A stretch of DNA of 28,552 bases. Origin: Gaertneriomyces semiglobifer (taxonomy: Eukaryota; Chytridiomycota; Chytridiomycetes; Spizellomycetales; Spizellomycetaceae). A program made the translations under genes and the position numbers. Below, piece by piece: positions 1 to 11,713 of this stretch. The stretch spans positions 1 through 28,552 of the forward strand of contig JAHLKF010000058.1 in assembly GCA_025558075.1 (NCBI GenBank), read 5' to 3'. Below the pieces are notes generated by a model. That model was given only the letters and a program-made list of their open reading frames with translations, did not search any database and was not told the origin of the DNA. Position 1 is the first letter of the stretch; the number at the start of each line of letters is the position of its first letter.

Positions 1-3000
1 GCTGTAACTCGGATGCGCGGCACATCTTTAATGGACGGCCACCGCATACTTGGAGAAATCCTTTTTTCAAAGCCGAAAAGTGCGGCTGAACGATGGTGTT
101 CACGTAATGGTCGATAAATAGTCGAACGTACTCCTCCCGAGTTTCGTTGGTAACCAGGATGTTATCGCCGTTATGAATTAATGGGAACGTTTTCACGGTC
201 CCGTAAAAGTCGTATGAGGTTTCGAAGGTGCGGCAGAAAATATCCGCAACGTCGCCATTTTCCCATTCTAGTAATGAACGCAAACCGCGTCCAAGCGTAG
301 GCCATGCCACGGTAAAGTCGTCTAAGGTGACGGATTCGTCTAAAAGTTTCTTGTACATCAAGGGAGGGAAGTGGGTATTGAGCATTATCCCATTATAAAC
401 CGCCAACCCAATAATAATGCCAACAAGCTCATACTGGCGATGCGATTCCAGGGATGCTGGATTGATCCAACAGTAATGCGTTTCCTCATCCTCAATAAAG
501 ATGCCGTAGTCCGTGTCCAACAGCTTGCTCATGATGACTTGGAAAAACTCCTTTTGAACTCCGCCTTGATCCATGCCTTCCTCACCTCCTTCCACAAAGC
601 GGACTTTTAGCGGCTTCTTGAGGTCGCTCGCTTTCTTGGCAACTTGCGCAAGCACGTCCTCAACAAGGTGCTCTCGCCGTACTTCAAGAACAAGAAATGG
701 ATTGGTGGCATGCTTCAGTTCCCGCTCCAAACGGGTGACTGACGGGGATGACGGAAGGAATCGCTGAGCGTGTACCACTAGCGCTTGGTGAACAAAAGCA
801 TCTTCAAACTCCAGAGACATCTGCACCATGGCGTCAATTCTCATGATGCGGGTTTTGGCAATCGGATGGAATAGGAATGGATAGTTAAAAAAGGTAAACT
901 CTGGAATCACCGCCTGTGCATCGTCGGTCGTCGATGGGTCTCGTACTCTCTTCCAGATCTTGTATTCTTCTTTGAAGTTCAAGCGTCTACAGAGAGGTTC
1001 ATTGTAGAAAGCTGATAAGGGTATTTTGGCTTCTGACTCTGATAATTCGTTCGCAGCACAAAGCACTTGCAAAGCCTTGACGGATCCCACAAGGGCATTG
1101 TCCGGCTTCGGACTTGGATAAAAGTGGTCTACCAGGTATTGTTGAAATAGCTGAACGACTTTCGCAAACCTGGAAGGCTCGTATCTGGTGGACAGCCGAA
1201 CTGATAAGACTAGAGAGGTTTTGAATGCAAGGAGCGCAGCCTACCTCGCAAACCACTTAATCAAGATCTTCCTGGATGAGGTTGGGATGCCGCCAATGAT
1301 CAGGCACACATTCTTCAACAAAGAATCATGGGAATTCCGATTCGACAATAGAGGATTCTAAAACAGTAGAAACATTAGGCGATAACTGCTAGCGACCGTC
1401 AAACGATCGACTTACCTCCAAAACGATAAGCAAAACTCTTAGCCACAAGCGCGACCCGTCTAACAGGTGCCGGTTGAGAACGAGCCGCGCAAGCAAAATT
1501 TCTAAGGCATTGATCAATGGATTCATAAAAGTTTCCTTGGGCTCCAAATGCAGTATTAATTTGTAAGCTTCACCAACAGCGACAACGTCCAGTCCAGACG
1601 GATGTCGATGAAGCTGTGGCTCTGAGGCAGATTCGTTTTCATATAGAAAACTTCTTCCTAGTGCTTCTCCATCAGCAAATACCGTCCTCAGAACATTCAC
1701 CAGAAACTGCGGGTCGCCGCCAGTATCTTGATAGGTGGCCACAGCAGACCGTAATAGCGGTAGGTTGAGGTACTTTAAACTCAGCTCGGCAGCATCGGAG
1801 TGTTGCAGCGGTGTGCTTCTAGAGCGAACATGCGCTGAAGGAAAATGTAACGTAGAGAGGATCCCGGCATGGAATGGCGGATCATCCAGTGAGGCATCGG
1901 TAACAGGTTGCTCATGAGGCGTGTCACAAAAGGTTCTATCCGGCAAGTCCGTTGTACTTCTGCTTTTGACAAGCAAGGTATCTTTATGTTCGCCTTCGAC
2001 AAGTCTCTTTATCCATCGTAGGCCGAGAAAGGATCCGTCCTCTTTGGGCTCACGGAGGGATCTTCCCAGGACGACTTCAGATGGCAATTCGGGTTGCTGT
2101 TGGTCCAAAATTTCACTTGTAGAGTGCGAGCGTCGCATCGACGACGAGGCTTGTATTGGTGAGGTAAACAAGGATGCGAAGGGGGAGGAGGATAATAAAG
2201 ACGAAAGGAAAGGCTGCGATGGGGCGGGACCTGCAAGAGACGACGTTCGCGAAGTAGACACTTCGTCGTGCTCTTTAAATGCAGAAGACTCAGATGCTCC
2301 GCTCCCTAATCGGTGATCCTTCTCCAAATGATGCTGCCGGAAATGCGCGTCAGCTGATGACTTTTCCAGGTGGACTGACCGACTCATGCGAGGACTGTGT
2401 GTTGGACTCGCAAAGGGGGATAGCGACTCCGGAAGTGCAACATCCGCCGGTATCCTAGGACAGTAAAAAACCCGTGGTCGAGAGGCGAGTTGAACTGCCA
2501 TGATGGCGGCAGCTTCTGGAGTGAGTCGAGGGCCAATCTTACATGAGGCACATAACTTGTGTGTACATGTCGCGTCGCCGCAGCCTAGTGCCAGCTGGTA
2601 GTAATATCTAGATGATATCAAACGGTGAAAACAAACTCGCGAGGAATCGATCCAAATACATTGACCGCACCTTCTTACACATTTTTCAAACTTCTGCTTA
2701 GCTGCACTGATCGGACTGTTCGGCAAATCGTAGGATCTCCTCGGTGCAGCATCATGTAATGATCGACTGAGAATAGGGTCACTCAAAGCGGCTTTGAAAG
2801 AAGGCGAACGCGGAATAGACGTCGCTGAGGAGTGGTCAGCTACCGGTGAAGGAGGAGGAGGCGCAGTTGGCGCATATGGCAGAGGTACACCATGGCCCTC
2901 AATATTTATATCTCGTCCATGAATTGGGGGAGCTCCATTTAATTCCAGTGCGCTTTCCAAGGGAAGCTTAAATTTTGCCGTTCCAGGCGACGTGACGGCA

Positions 3001-3065
3001 CTTGGGCCAGCACTCCCCATCTCCACAAGCGCAGCTTGAGTTTCGGAGGTCCGTGAGGTTCCCAT
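1..3065 (-). CDS. HECT-type E3 ubiquitin ligase with N-terminal AZUL zinc finger (UBE3A/HUL4-like), 3 exons, 3' end outside window
   Basis: The model is complement(<1..1184, 1245..1357, 1416..3065). Both introns (1185-1244 and 1358-1415) have GT-AG ends and splicing keeps the frame. Residues about 122-205 form an AZUL-like zinc finger: cysteines at 129, 133 and 136, then the YYYQLALGCG motif with Cys162, 167, 172 and 175. This module is known from UBE3A and fungal HUL4-type ligases. Residues about 60-400 are Ser/Pro-rich and probably disordered. Exon 3 encodes the HECT N-lobe (FNYPFLF, then EGMDQGGVQKEFF, HYCWINP and GLAVYNG) and ends at VCGGRPLK, so the catalytic cysteine of the C-lobe lies beyond the left edge. 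By family, the enzyme accepts ubiquitin from an E2 as a thioester and transfers it to substrates. The start is the first ATG of the long exon; the divergent neighbour starts 1.2 kb away. Family assignment is firm; substrates cannot be told. Confidence 0.92.
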
Positions 3066-4227
3066 AGTCTGATGTTCCCGAATGGCAGATCAATTGGGAA
3101 ACCACCGCATCAATCGCACTGAGTTGCATGCAGAAGGTTTTTTGAAGGGAAAATGCGAGCTGCTCACACGCCTCACACTTCTGATTCTATTAATAACACA
3201 CGAGGCGACGCCACAATAGTCAAGCGGCAGCAATGGAAAATAAAAAACCTTTAAAAGAAATGTGCGAACCGTTTTGTCAAGTCGTCTGAATGAGGATGGA
3301 GGTGGGGTGGAAATACAGCAAAAGAGTTGTCATCGACAGATGGACAGCAGGCAGCTTCATGTTGACGAAAGCTAGATGGTGCAAACCCGATCGATAGCCA
3401 AGCGATTTCTCATCGACCGATCGCCAACATCACTTCTCCCCATCCGTTGTTAGGTTAAGTGTTATTGACGGGGTGGAGTACATAATGGAATCTGAAAAGA
3501 CAGTCTTCACAACGGTCATGAAGCGCGGGTGGTCATTTTGCCAGACACCAGCAGTCGTGCGTGCGCACACGGCGGTCTTGCCCTCGCACAAACGAGATGA
3601 TCTCTTACAACCTCCGCACGCCAAGCAACAAGTCAAAAAGCCCAGATACGACCGAACTACTGCGAAAAACCATCCAATGGTGCTAATAACATATGGACGG
3701 ACTTCTTCGGAGTTGTAGCTAGTTCCAGCAGCCCTCCATCCATCCGCTGCATCAATTAATTAGCCTTTGCAGATACAGGACCAGACATTGAATGAATCGC
3801 AACATCGGTCGACCGCTAAATTGAACCGAGAGAGTGATGCGAGATCTGCAGGTACTGCCGTCGTTGTGGGCCCATCTCACACAAATCAAGGCTTCTCTTC
3901 GTTCGGCAGACGGCGGTCCAATTTGCGAGCAAAGCGGCCCGCCCGACGTCAATTCAACGCGTTTTTGTTGCACTTCGGCAATTTCGGGCTTCCTCCGCCA
4001 GAGCTCAAAGCCTTTTAGCGAACAGCCAGCCTCTCCTTTTCCTATTTAGTTGCAGCTGTCAACTTTACCTTCTGGAGGAGAGTAGCCTTGAACATTTGCA
4101 AGGCCATCCAACACATCGGGCGTTTTTATCTAGTTAGAAATTGCTTTGACCAAAGATTTCTACTTCCGGGTACTTTCGGAAGCATCGGAAGGAGTGCAGC
4201 CCCCCCAAGTTCTTGCAAGCCGGCAAT
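3066..4227. other. Intergenic region between two divergent genes, no gene seen
   Basis: This 1.2 kb stretch separates the start codons of the minus-strand HECT ligase and the plus-strand acyltransferase. Short open frames occur on both strands, but none shows protein-like composition, splice signals or a family motif. It presumably carries the 5' untranslated and promoter regions of both genes. No repeat or RNA gene was recognised. Confidence 0.6.
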
Positions 4228-4230
4228 CAG

Positions 4231-4240
4231 CATAGCGTTA
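4231..4240 (+). promoter_or_regulatory. Candidate TATA box of the acyltransferase gene
   Basis: The run gttatataaag lies about 60-70 bp upstream of the ATG at 4301, a spacing that suits a Pol II TATA element with a short 5' UTR. The call rests on motif and position only. Confidence 0.45.
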
Positions 4241-4300
4241 TATAAAGTCTGCAGCGAACATACATACCCTCGCTGATCCTCAGAAGAACCATTCACCACA

Positions 4301-5364
4301 ATGGCGATGCAGTGGGCACCGTTGAACGTACCCTTGCCTCGGCGTCGACAAACAGCTTCCATCCTCATATGGCTCTTAAGTATCCCGATACTCATCTCGG
4401 TCTTCCTCTATTTGCTGTTCACTCCCAAGTACACCCCATGGATACTCGCATATATCGTGTTCATTGCCTTGGACCCCACACCAGAAACTGGAGGGAGGCG
4501 CATCATGCTGGTTAGGAAGATGAAGCTTTGGAAGTGGATGAAGGACTACTTTCCCATATCTTTGGTGAAGACAGCGGATCTAGATCCAACGAAAAATTAC
4601 CTGTTTGGTTATCATCCTCATGGTGAGTTCAATACTGGAACTGCCTCTTTAAGCGTCCACGGAACATCTTGGTCATACTTCGTTCCGCAGGCATTATCGG
4701 TTTGGGAGCCTGGACCAACTTTGGAACCGAAGCTTCAAACTTTTCTCATCAGTTCCCTGGGATCAACGTTCGCCTCTTGACGCTACAGACGAACTTCCAC
4801 ATGCCTTTTTGGCGTGAAGTACTCCTGTCACTCGGCATCTGTTCCGTTTCCCGTCGTTCATGTGATAATATCCTTAACCGCGGCCCCGGTCACTCGTGTA
4901 TGATCGTTGTTGGTGGTGCATCAGAGAGCCTCTTAGCTTTCCCTGGAACCAATGACTTGGTTGTCAAGAAGCGGTTGGGATTCATCAAAGTTGCCTTGAG
5001 AAACGGCGCTTCCCTTGTTCCCGTATTTTCTTTCGGTGAGAATGACTTGTGGAATCAAGTCGCGAACCCTCCCGGATCGCTCGTCCGTACGTTCCAGGTC
5101 TTATTCCAGAAATATCTCACGTTTGCCCCGCCACTTTTCTTTGGGCGTGGTATCTTCCAATATAACGTCGGAATCATGCCTTTCCGCCGGCCTGTAGTTT
5201 CTGTTGTTGGCCGGCCTATCGATTGCCCCAAGATTGAAAACCCAAGCCACGAAGTGATTATGTTGTACCAAAAACGATATCTTGACGCCTTGCAAGAGGT
5301 GTACGACCAGCACAAGGAACAATATGCGCCGAAACGCAAGAGAGATATGAGGTTCATTGAGTAG
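4301..5364 (+). CDS. DGAT2: Diacylglycerol O-acyltransferase, DGAT2 family, 2 exons
   Basis: The model is join(4301..4622, 4691..5364), giving 331 residues, about the usual DGAT2 length. The 68-bp intron (GTGAGT...CGCAG) falls inside the catalytic motif: splicing restores YHPHG followed by IIGLGAWTNFGTE. Further hallmarks are VVGGASESL and the block RLGFIKVALRNGASLVPVFSFGEND. Residues about 19-55 are strongly hydrophobic and form one or two membrane segments, as expected for an ER or lipid-droplet enzyme. By family it transfers a fatty acyl group from acyl-CoA to diacylglycerol, the last step of triacylglycerol synthesis; mono- or wax-ester acyltransferase activity in the same family cannot be excluded. 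The ATG sits just downstream of a TATA-like run. It lies tail to tail with the next gene, a fatty-acid oxidation enzyme. Confidence 0.93.
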
Positions 5365-5623
5365 AGAACTTCTTTCCCGGGCTGCTGCTGTAAAGAGAAA
5401 AGAAATCACCAGCCGACGTTGCGACCTCAGATCGCACTAATTCGTTTGTTCGACGCTCAGTTGGTGCTGACAGTAGTTACGCAGTCTCGTTTTGTTGTTT
5501 TGGGTAGTCATCGTTTAGTTTATTATAGATACCGATACCTCATGCATTAATCTTACATGACCACTCGCACTCGCACAAGAACATATGCTTAGCCATCTAG
5601 ATGGGATGTACATTCTCAACTTT

Positions 5624-6614
5624 CTACTTCTTGTATTCGTAGAAGCCGCGACCAACTTTTTTGCCCAGCCATCCTGCGTCTACATATTTAACTAGCAACG
5701 GGGCGGGGCGGTACTTGTCGTCACCAAGCTGGGTGTGCAGGACGCGCATGATTGCAAGACAGGTGTCCAAACCGATAAAGTCAGCGAGCGTAAGCGGGCC
5801 CATGGGTACGTTGGTGCCCAGCTTCATTGTAGTATCAATATCTTCCCTGGTGGCAGTACTTTCTTGCAAGACCATCACGGCCTCGTTGATGTAAGGCATC
5901 AAAACGCGGTTCGCCACAAACCCAGGCATATCCTTAGACTCCGTAGTCGTCTTGCCCATTTTATGTGCCAGGTCAGTTGTAAGCTTCATGGTCTCTGCGT
6001 TAGTCGCCAGTCCAGGGATCAATTCGACAAGTTTCATGACTGGAACGGGATTCATGAAATGCATTCCCACAACCTTTTCTGGGCGAGTAGTGGAGGCGGC
6101 AATTTTGGTAATGCTAATCGACGATGTGTTCGTCGCAAGAATGGCATGTGCAGGAGAGTTTGCGTCGAGGGTTTTGAAGATGTCGCGTTTCAAGGATGGG
6201 TTTTCGCTAACCGCCTGTTAAAAGGACATGCCTTCAGACCCGATGCTTTTGTAACCATGCAGCCAACAACATGCCCCACACCTCTACCACAAAATCAATG
6301 TCCCGAACAGCATCTGCCAAGTTGGTGTTGCCTACGATCCTCTTTCTCACATCCGCAGCCTCGTCCTCGGTAATCTTTCCTTTCAAGACATCCTTCTTCA
6401 TCATCACATCAATAAACTTAGCTGCGCGGTCAAGTTGATTCTGTGAGCTGTCCACTAGCGTAACATCCAGTCCCGCCTTTGCTGCGGCAACGATGGCGAT
6501 GCCAACACCCATCTGGCCGGCACCGACAACGGCGAACTTGCGGACATCGGATACAGAAGTGCTGTATTGGCGCACTGTAGGAACGACACGGGATCGAAGC
6601 AAAAAGGGAATCAT
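5624..6614 (-). CDS. L-3-hydroxyacyl-CoA dehydrogenase, probably mitochondrial, 2 exons
   Basis: The model is complement(5624..6214, 6282..6614), 307 residues, matching short-chain HADH and 3-hydroxybutyryl-CoA dehydrogenases. The 67-bp intron (6215-6281) has GTGTGG...AACAG ends and joins DIDFVVE to AVSENPSLK in phase 0. Exon 1 begins with an Arg/Ser-rich, acid-free stretch typical of a mitochondrial presequence, then the NAD-binding Rossmann motif GAGQMGVGIA. Exon 2 carries NTSSISI, the GMHFMNPVPVMKLVE segment with the catalytic His, and the C-terminal helical domain (MGPLTLADFIGLD). By family it oxidises 3-hydroxyacyl-CoA to 3-ketoacyl-CoA with NAD+ in beta-oxidation. The C-terminus YEYKK is not a peroxisomal PTS1 signal, which supports the matrix location. 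Its 5' end faces the plus-strand flagellar gene across about 460 bp. Confidence 0.93.
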
Positions 6615-7074
6615 CCTGTAGCAGTGAAGTACGATAAAGTAGTGGACACTTGTTTGACTGACGGTCGGTGGTAAGCATTCGACGAGATTACCGGGATCGC
6701 AACTTGTTAAGTCTCGTTAGTAATAACAAAACGATAACGCCAAACTCCGCTTTGAGCGTCGCGTCCGACCTTTGCGCACCGACATCGAAATGGATCTGGA
6801 GAACGTTGAGTTGTTGGGCGGCGCACCGTCGTTTGCGCTGTTGACGGAGAACTCTGCTTCTGTTGGGTCACCGGATTAATTGTCAATGTCCTCGTGGGCG
6901 AGCCATTGTACAGGTATTTCCGGAAATTCTCCGACATCCCAAATCAGCGGCGTGTTTGCTACCGCCCTTTATGCCCAGAGCCTTCATATATCTGTAACTT
7001 AATGACATTAACGTCGCAAATGACATCCCACTCAACCAAAATTGAAAGCGTGACGAATACCAGCAAGTCCCGAC
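6615..7074. other. Bidirectional intergenic region, no gene seen
   Basis: This 460-bp gap separates the divergent starts of the hydroxyacyl-CoA dehydrogenase and the PG-rich repeat gene. Short frames on both strands lack motifs. I see no clear TATA box, repeat or RNA gene. It probably acts as the shared promoter region. Confidence 0.5.
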
Positions 7075-8325
7075 ATGAGTTTGGTGAGATCCCTCGGATG
7101 CGACGAGCACGAAATCCGCGACTCATTGGCCAGTGCAGGCACAAAAGGCCGGCGACTCAGGGTGTATATGCACCCACCTAGCATACCAACCCGTTTCCAG
7201 ACCTTTCACTATGAGACCAGAGAACCTAAGGCTTTTAATTCTACGGCAACACGATTCGGAGACCATGCGCATGATCTACCCGGGCCAGGCTACTACCAAA
7301 CGACGGGCGCAGATACCGCATACAAAATAGTTTCTACAGGAAATGCGGTTATTAGCAAGGTAATAGGCGGTTGGATTTCAGTTCTGAGTAAGAAGTAACA
7401 ACTGGTCGACTGCCTCTACAGGAAAAGCGCTTCAAAGACCCTTTCAACCTTACTCCTGCTCCGACCCAATATAGGCCGAAAGAGCCTCATTACAGTTACA
7501 GCATTAGCCAGCATCCATCACCGGCCTTCCAGCGCCATATTGTCTCTCCCCCAGATGAAGACTGTGGGATACCACCTTGGACAGCGCGGGTCAACAAACC
7601 AACTCCAGGTCCTGCAGATTATGATGCATCTCTGGCAAATAACCCAGAGAGGAAAGGCAAAGGGATTCTCGACTATAGATCACGACGCAGTGATATTAAT
7701 GAACCTGGCTGGACTCCAGGCTTGGACGCACCTGCACCAGGTGAGTTCTCAGATTTTGGCGGTTGAACGACGCTTACGTGCGCACACAGGCGAGTATTAT
7801 CCGATAACAGCCATGTTTGACAAAGCAACCTCCGGTGCTGTAGCGGCCTTCAAGACTACGGCGCGCAAAGTACCTCCTGTGGAAGCAAACCCTGGTCCCG
7901 GCAGTTACAATCCGCCATCACCGAATGAGAAGTCTGCACATCAGCAACCAAGGTAAACAAATGCAGACGCTTTTGATTTTTTGTGTAATACTTGACAAAG
8001 ACATGCCTGCAGATATCGTCCAGTCCCGCCGATGCCGTTAGCACCTCCTCCCCCTCCTCCGAAGACACCACCGTCCCACCAGACATCGCTTCCACATTCA
8101 GGTGCACCACCTCTAGCATTTCCGGGTCCCGGGAAGTACAATCTCGCATATGCACACGATGCCCTTCTACGGGTAACATCGGATACATGTTCGGCGTTTG
8201 CCAGCGGCACACCAAGATTCACTGCAAAGCCCGTCGCTAGTTCAGTCGGGCCGGGTGCTTACCGGCCCTTGTTTCCAGGGAAGCGAAGTTTTAGATTAAA
8301 CATGAGCAAAGACTGGGCAGCATGA
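7075..8325 (+). CDS. Sperm-tail PG-rich repeat (STPGR) protein, flagellar, 4 exons
   Basis: The model is join(7075..7359, 7422..7740, 7790..7952, 8013..8325), 359 residues. All three introns (62, 49 and 60 bp) are GT-AG and keep the frame. The product repeats the short Pro-Gly-Pro-Gly-x-Tyr motif of the STPGR/ODF3 family: LPGPGYY, TPGPADY, NPGPGSY, FPGPGKY and VGPGAY. A proline run (LAPPPPPPKTPP) opens exon 4. Proteins of this family are linked to axonemes and sperm tails, some as microtubule inner proteins. Its presence argues that the organism makes a flagellated stage. The start is the first ATG of the first exon. The exact orthologue is not assigned; the family call is strong because the motif survives across splice junctions. 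Confidence 0.88.
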
Positions 8326-8977
8326 GACAAATAGTAACTGACTATGCATGTTAACTGCTGCATGCAGCTGGCCTCAATTGCATACTATTTCCAATGGTGT
8401 ACTCTGCTCAACTTTGCATCACCACTCGTCTGTAACTACACGAGATACCTGCTGATTTTCTTATTTCTTCTGCGGCATCTCCATACCCTCCACCAGACCG
8501 GGGTTTGAGGACGGACTTCTTCGAAAAATAAAGCAACGCGGGAGCGCAGATATGTTTTCGCAGCCATTATATGCTGGAGGAAGCCAGATATTAGGTGCCA
8601 ACTGGGATAAGACTGACTTGGAATGGATAAGACCTCGGTGTCACTGAAGGAAGAGTTCCTTGTCGTCGTCTTAAGTGCCCAATAGTCCACGCCACGTTTG
8701 AGGTATTTTGGGTTGACGCGTGCGACGCCAGCAAAAGCAACCCCGCTCACAGTCACTAATCCACTGGCGCTGACAAGCGGCCCTTGCTCGCATTCGCGAG
8801 ACGTCAAAAACAGTAACAACTAAACCGAGACGACCGCCACAAACAAAATAACGGAACTGGAAGGAGAGCCTGCAGCCAGAGCTCCTCCCACGGGCTTACG
8901 CGATTGATGGGCTTCTGAGCAATTGATTGCATTTCCTCAGAGTCCTCGTTCCCCGCACAGGGAACCCTATTACGAGA
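8326..8977. other. Intergenic region with at most a weak small-gene candidate
   Basis: Between the flagellar gene and the F-box gene no confident gene is seen. A minus-strand frame at about 8436-8819 has no ATG at its start and includes a short hydrophobic stretch (near 8720-8790). I could not recognise a family or a convincing splice model for it. It may be a small unrecognised gene or chance. Confidence 0.35.
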
Positions 8978-9152
8978 ATGACGGGCAGCACCTTACCGTT
9001 CAAAGACGAGGGTTATGAGGAGACCGGACCGATATCGGTAAAGTCAAGTTGTTTGATGGATATATTGGCCGGATGGTCAGAAGAACAGAAAGCAGGTTCA
9101 TAATATGCTCGACGGCTCATCTGCATCACCCCATGCTGACTTGTTCCTGTAG

Positions 9153-10787
9153 AGCTGGCGTATCAACTTCTGACAGGAGTCTCGTCCTCCCATGTTGCCG
9201 CTGTAACCAATCGTTTGTTACCGAGACTGAAGCGGGACTTTATTGGAGTTCTACCTCATGAGCTTGCCGTACACATTCTCTGTTACACCGACGCGAAAAC
9301 AGTTGGCAGAGTTGGGAGAGTGTCCCGCCGATGGCGAGTTGTTGCGTCTGACAATTTCATCTGGCACACCATGTACAAGCAAGCTGGTTGGAAAATTAAT
9401 GGACGGTATATTGCGCAGTGGTTGCGAACGAATGATGTAGAAGACGACGATTCAGCAGAGATGGAATCGGGAAAAGGGGAGGCTTCAACGAAAATCGAGG
9501 ACGAAAACAACGAATCAGTTGGGAATGAGGCAGCGGCTCGTACAAGTACGGTCGGAACAATTGAGGAAGCTACCACTCCCTTGTATCCGGAAACTGAAAA
9601 CGCATTCCCGTGGTATCAACGTTCAAACAACAAAGGCGATGAAGGTTCAACAGAAAGCACTGTGTTGACTGAGTTGATTGGAACCGGACCAAGGAGGCTT
9701 GAAGCGTCAGAAAAAGAGCTCACCCATACACCAACCTTGAGTTGGAAGCACATCTACCATCAACGTATTCTGCTAGAGCACAACTGGCGAGAAGGTCACT
9801 ATGACACTAAAACATTAATAGGGCACGCGGAAGCTATTTACTGTTTGCAGTTCGATGATGACAAGGTTATATCAGGTTCACGCGACGGTAAGCCTGTGTT
9901 GTTACCTTTCACCGCCGTGACCACGAGAATCAATCTATATCTTTAGATACCATTAAAATATGGGACATACGAACAGGAGGATGCCGCGCGACGCTGCATG
10001 GTCACCTTGGTTCAGTTTTGTGCTTGCAGTATGATGACAAGCGCATAATATCTGGATCTTCAGACTCGACCATACGAATTTGGGATCTCGCTACATGCCG
10101 GAATATCCGCACATTACAGGGGCATTCCGAGTCAGTTCTTAACGTCAAGTTTGACACAAAGTATATCGTCTCATGTAGCAAGGACACCACAGTTGTGATA
10201 TGGTCCACAAAGACTGGAAAGCGATTGCGCACCCTCGTTAGCCATCGCGCGGCTGTGAACGCAATTCAGTATGAGAACGGTCTGGTGGTATCGGCCTCAG
10301 GGGATAGGCAAATCAAAGTATGGGATGTTAAAACTGGGCGCGAACTGAAGAATCTCGTCGGGCATACACGAGGGATTGCGTGTATACAGTTTGATGGAAG
10401 AACGATCGTTTCCGGCTCATCCGATCACACCATCAAGGTGTGGGATGTTCAAACTGGCGCCAACCTCATGACGCTGACGGGGCATGCCAACTTGGTTCGC
10501 ACACTTCAGTTCAACTCTGTACGAATAGTTTCCGGTTCCTACGATGAGACGTTGAAGGTGTGGGACATGAAGACGGGCACGAAGCTGCTGGATTTGAAAG
10601 GTGGTCATACAAGTCGTGTCTTCAAGCTACAGTTCAGCGATACCAAGATCGTCAGTTGCAGTCAAGATCAGGTATGCGTACTTGCTATTACCAGTTTGGA
10701 CATTGTTTTGAAGACTGATTCTACGAACGTCAGCGAATCGTCGTCTGGGATTTCACCAAAGGGGTTGATGCCCGATTTTTCGAGTAA
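9153..10787 (+). CDS. F-box protein with seven WD40 repeats, SCF ubiquitin-ligase substrate receptor (Cdc4/Met30/beta-TrCP type), 5' exon unresolved
   Basis: Supported exons are 9153..9887, 9947..10671 and 10734..10787; introns of 59 and 62 bp have GT-AG ends and keep the frame. The F-box (about 9236-9370) reads DFIGVLPHELAVHILCYTD and then VGRVSRRWRVVASD. An acidic, Ser/Glu-rich linker covers about 9430-9720. Seven WD40 repeats follow, each with a GH near the start and a WD or WS at the end, from GHAEAIYCLQFDDD to RIVVWDF in the short last exon. By family the F-box binds Skp1 in an SCF complex and the propeller recruits phosphorylated substrates. The 5' end is unclear: an ATG at 8978 followed by a good donor (9038) and an acceptor at 9152 puts the frames out of register, so another donor or an upstream exon is needed. 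Which of the named subfamilies it belongs to cannot be decided by eye. Confidence 0.9.
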
Positions 10788-11043
10788 GCATTCGATTACC
10801 GCAGGGTTCGACAGAACCGTTTTGAAGGCTTACTCCACTTACCTGTACCATCGTTTTCTGGGCTTCCTGTTGTATGTACATATATTATTAACTCGCGTTC
10901 GGTAACTCAATGAAGCAACATTCAGAGACAATAGGTGATGTCATGCTTTAGTTGGCCAGTTCCAAGTAGACAGAAGCTGAAGCGCATTTCGCCAAAGCTG
11001 GTCGTGGTCGTGGAAGTCTTCCACATCATAAACAGTGGGAAAC
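10788..11043. other. Short intergenic region
   Basis: About 255 bp between the F-box gene stop and the next start codon. Nothing recognisable beyond AT-rich sequence near 10870-10900 that may be the 3' end of the F-box transcript. Confidence 0.4.
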
Positions 11044-11403
11044 ATGAGCCTAAAGTAAGTGGAAAGTGCCTCCTGCGACAGAGCCAGCGCGCATCTCATC
11101 TTCATTTGGAGTCCTCCAAGATCCTACAATCTGAACGACTCTGGGCTTGCGCAGGCCGGCAGTGTCGGTGGCGCTCCCCAGACCGAGTCTCTCGCTTCGC
11201 AAAACTTTAAGCATGACGAAGCGGTCCGGCGGGAAGCAGGTGGAAATGGTTTACCGATGCATCAAATCCTCAGCTCTGGGGGACCCGCTAGTGGCACTTC
11301 GACCGAGTTCAACGCGCAGGACGATGTAGGAAGGGGAGTTGTGGACGAGGAAGATTTCAACACCGTTAAACGGGAGAACACACTAGGAAACCATAGTTCT
11401 TAA
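11044..11403 (+). CDS. Small hypothetical protein, 100 residues, first exon only 11 nt of coding sequence
   Basis: The model is join(11044..11054, 11112..11403). The first coding exon is ATGAGCCTAAA, followed by a consensus GTAAGT donor and a 57-bp intron ending TTTGGAG, after which the frame stays open to the TAA at 11401-11403. The predicted product starts MSLNPPRSYNLNDSGL and is hydrophilic, rich in Gly, Ser, Asn and Glu, with no membrane segment, Cys cluster or known motif. It looks largely disordered. I do not recognise a family. Support comes from the strong donor, the intron length matching neighbouring genes, and the start directly at a canonical ATG. It could still be a chance open frame. 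Confidence 0.5.
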
Positions 11404-11710
11404 GCAGGCGGACTGGCGGTGGTAACACGAGGTTTTGTCGGAAACTTGCAATACAAGTTTATGGGTTTCCGACGTCCTGCCTTTAAATGTGCTTAGCGGC
11501 TTACCGTAGCATTGATAGACTCCCTTTCAGCAAACAACCCTTGTAGGACCCTGCTGGCGAAATGAGGCTCCTTAACGCCATAAGGTGTGTGCCTCGTCAG
11601 CAATGATGATTTGAGAGTCGAAAGAAATCAAGGATCATGACAGGGCCGACATGGGCGTTCGAGTACAGCACTCGTATCCAAATTGAGGTAACAGGTTGAA
11701 AGTGACGAAC
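11404..11710. other. Intergenic region, nothing recognised
   Basis: No open frame with protein-like composition, RNA gene or repeat was seen in these 307 bases. They lie between two genes that converge tail to tail. Confidence 0.4.
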
Positions 11711-11713
11711 ATT

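Noticed and set aside
573..767. Short plus-strand frames at 371-767 as genes
   Set aside because: They lie antisense to the well-supported HECT exon and have no motif.
1921..2316. Plus-strand 131-residue frame
   Set aside because: It is the antisense shadow of the Ser/Pro-rich part of the HECT ligase gene.
5735..6373. Plus-strand 212-residue frame across the dehydrogenase
   Set aside because: It is antisense to both exons and the intron of a gene with clear dehydrogenase motifs and has no family signal.
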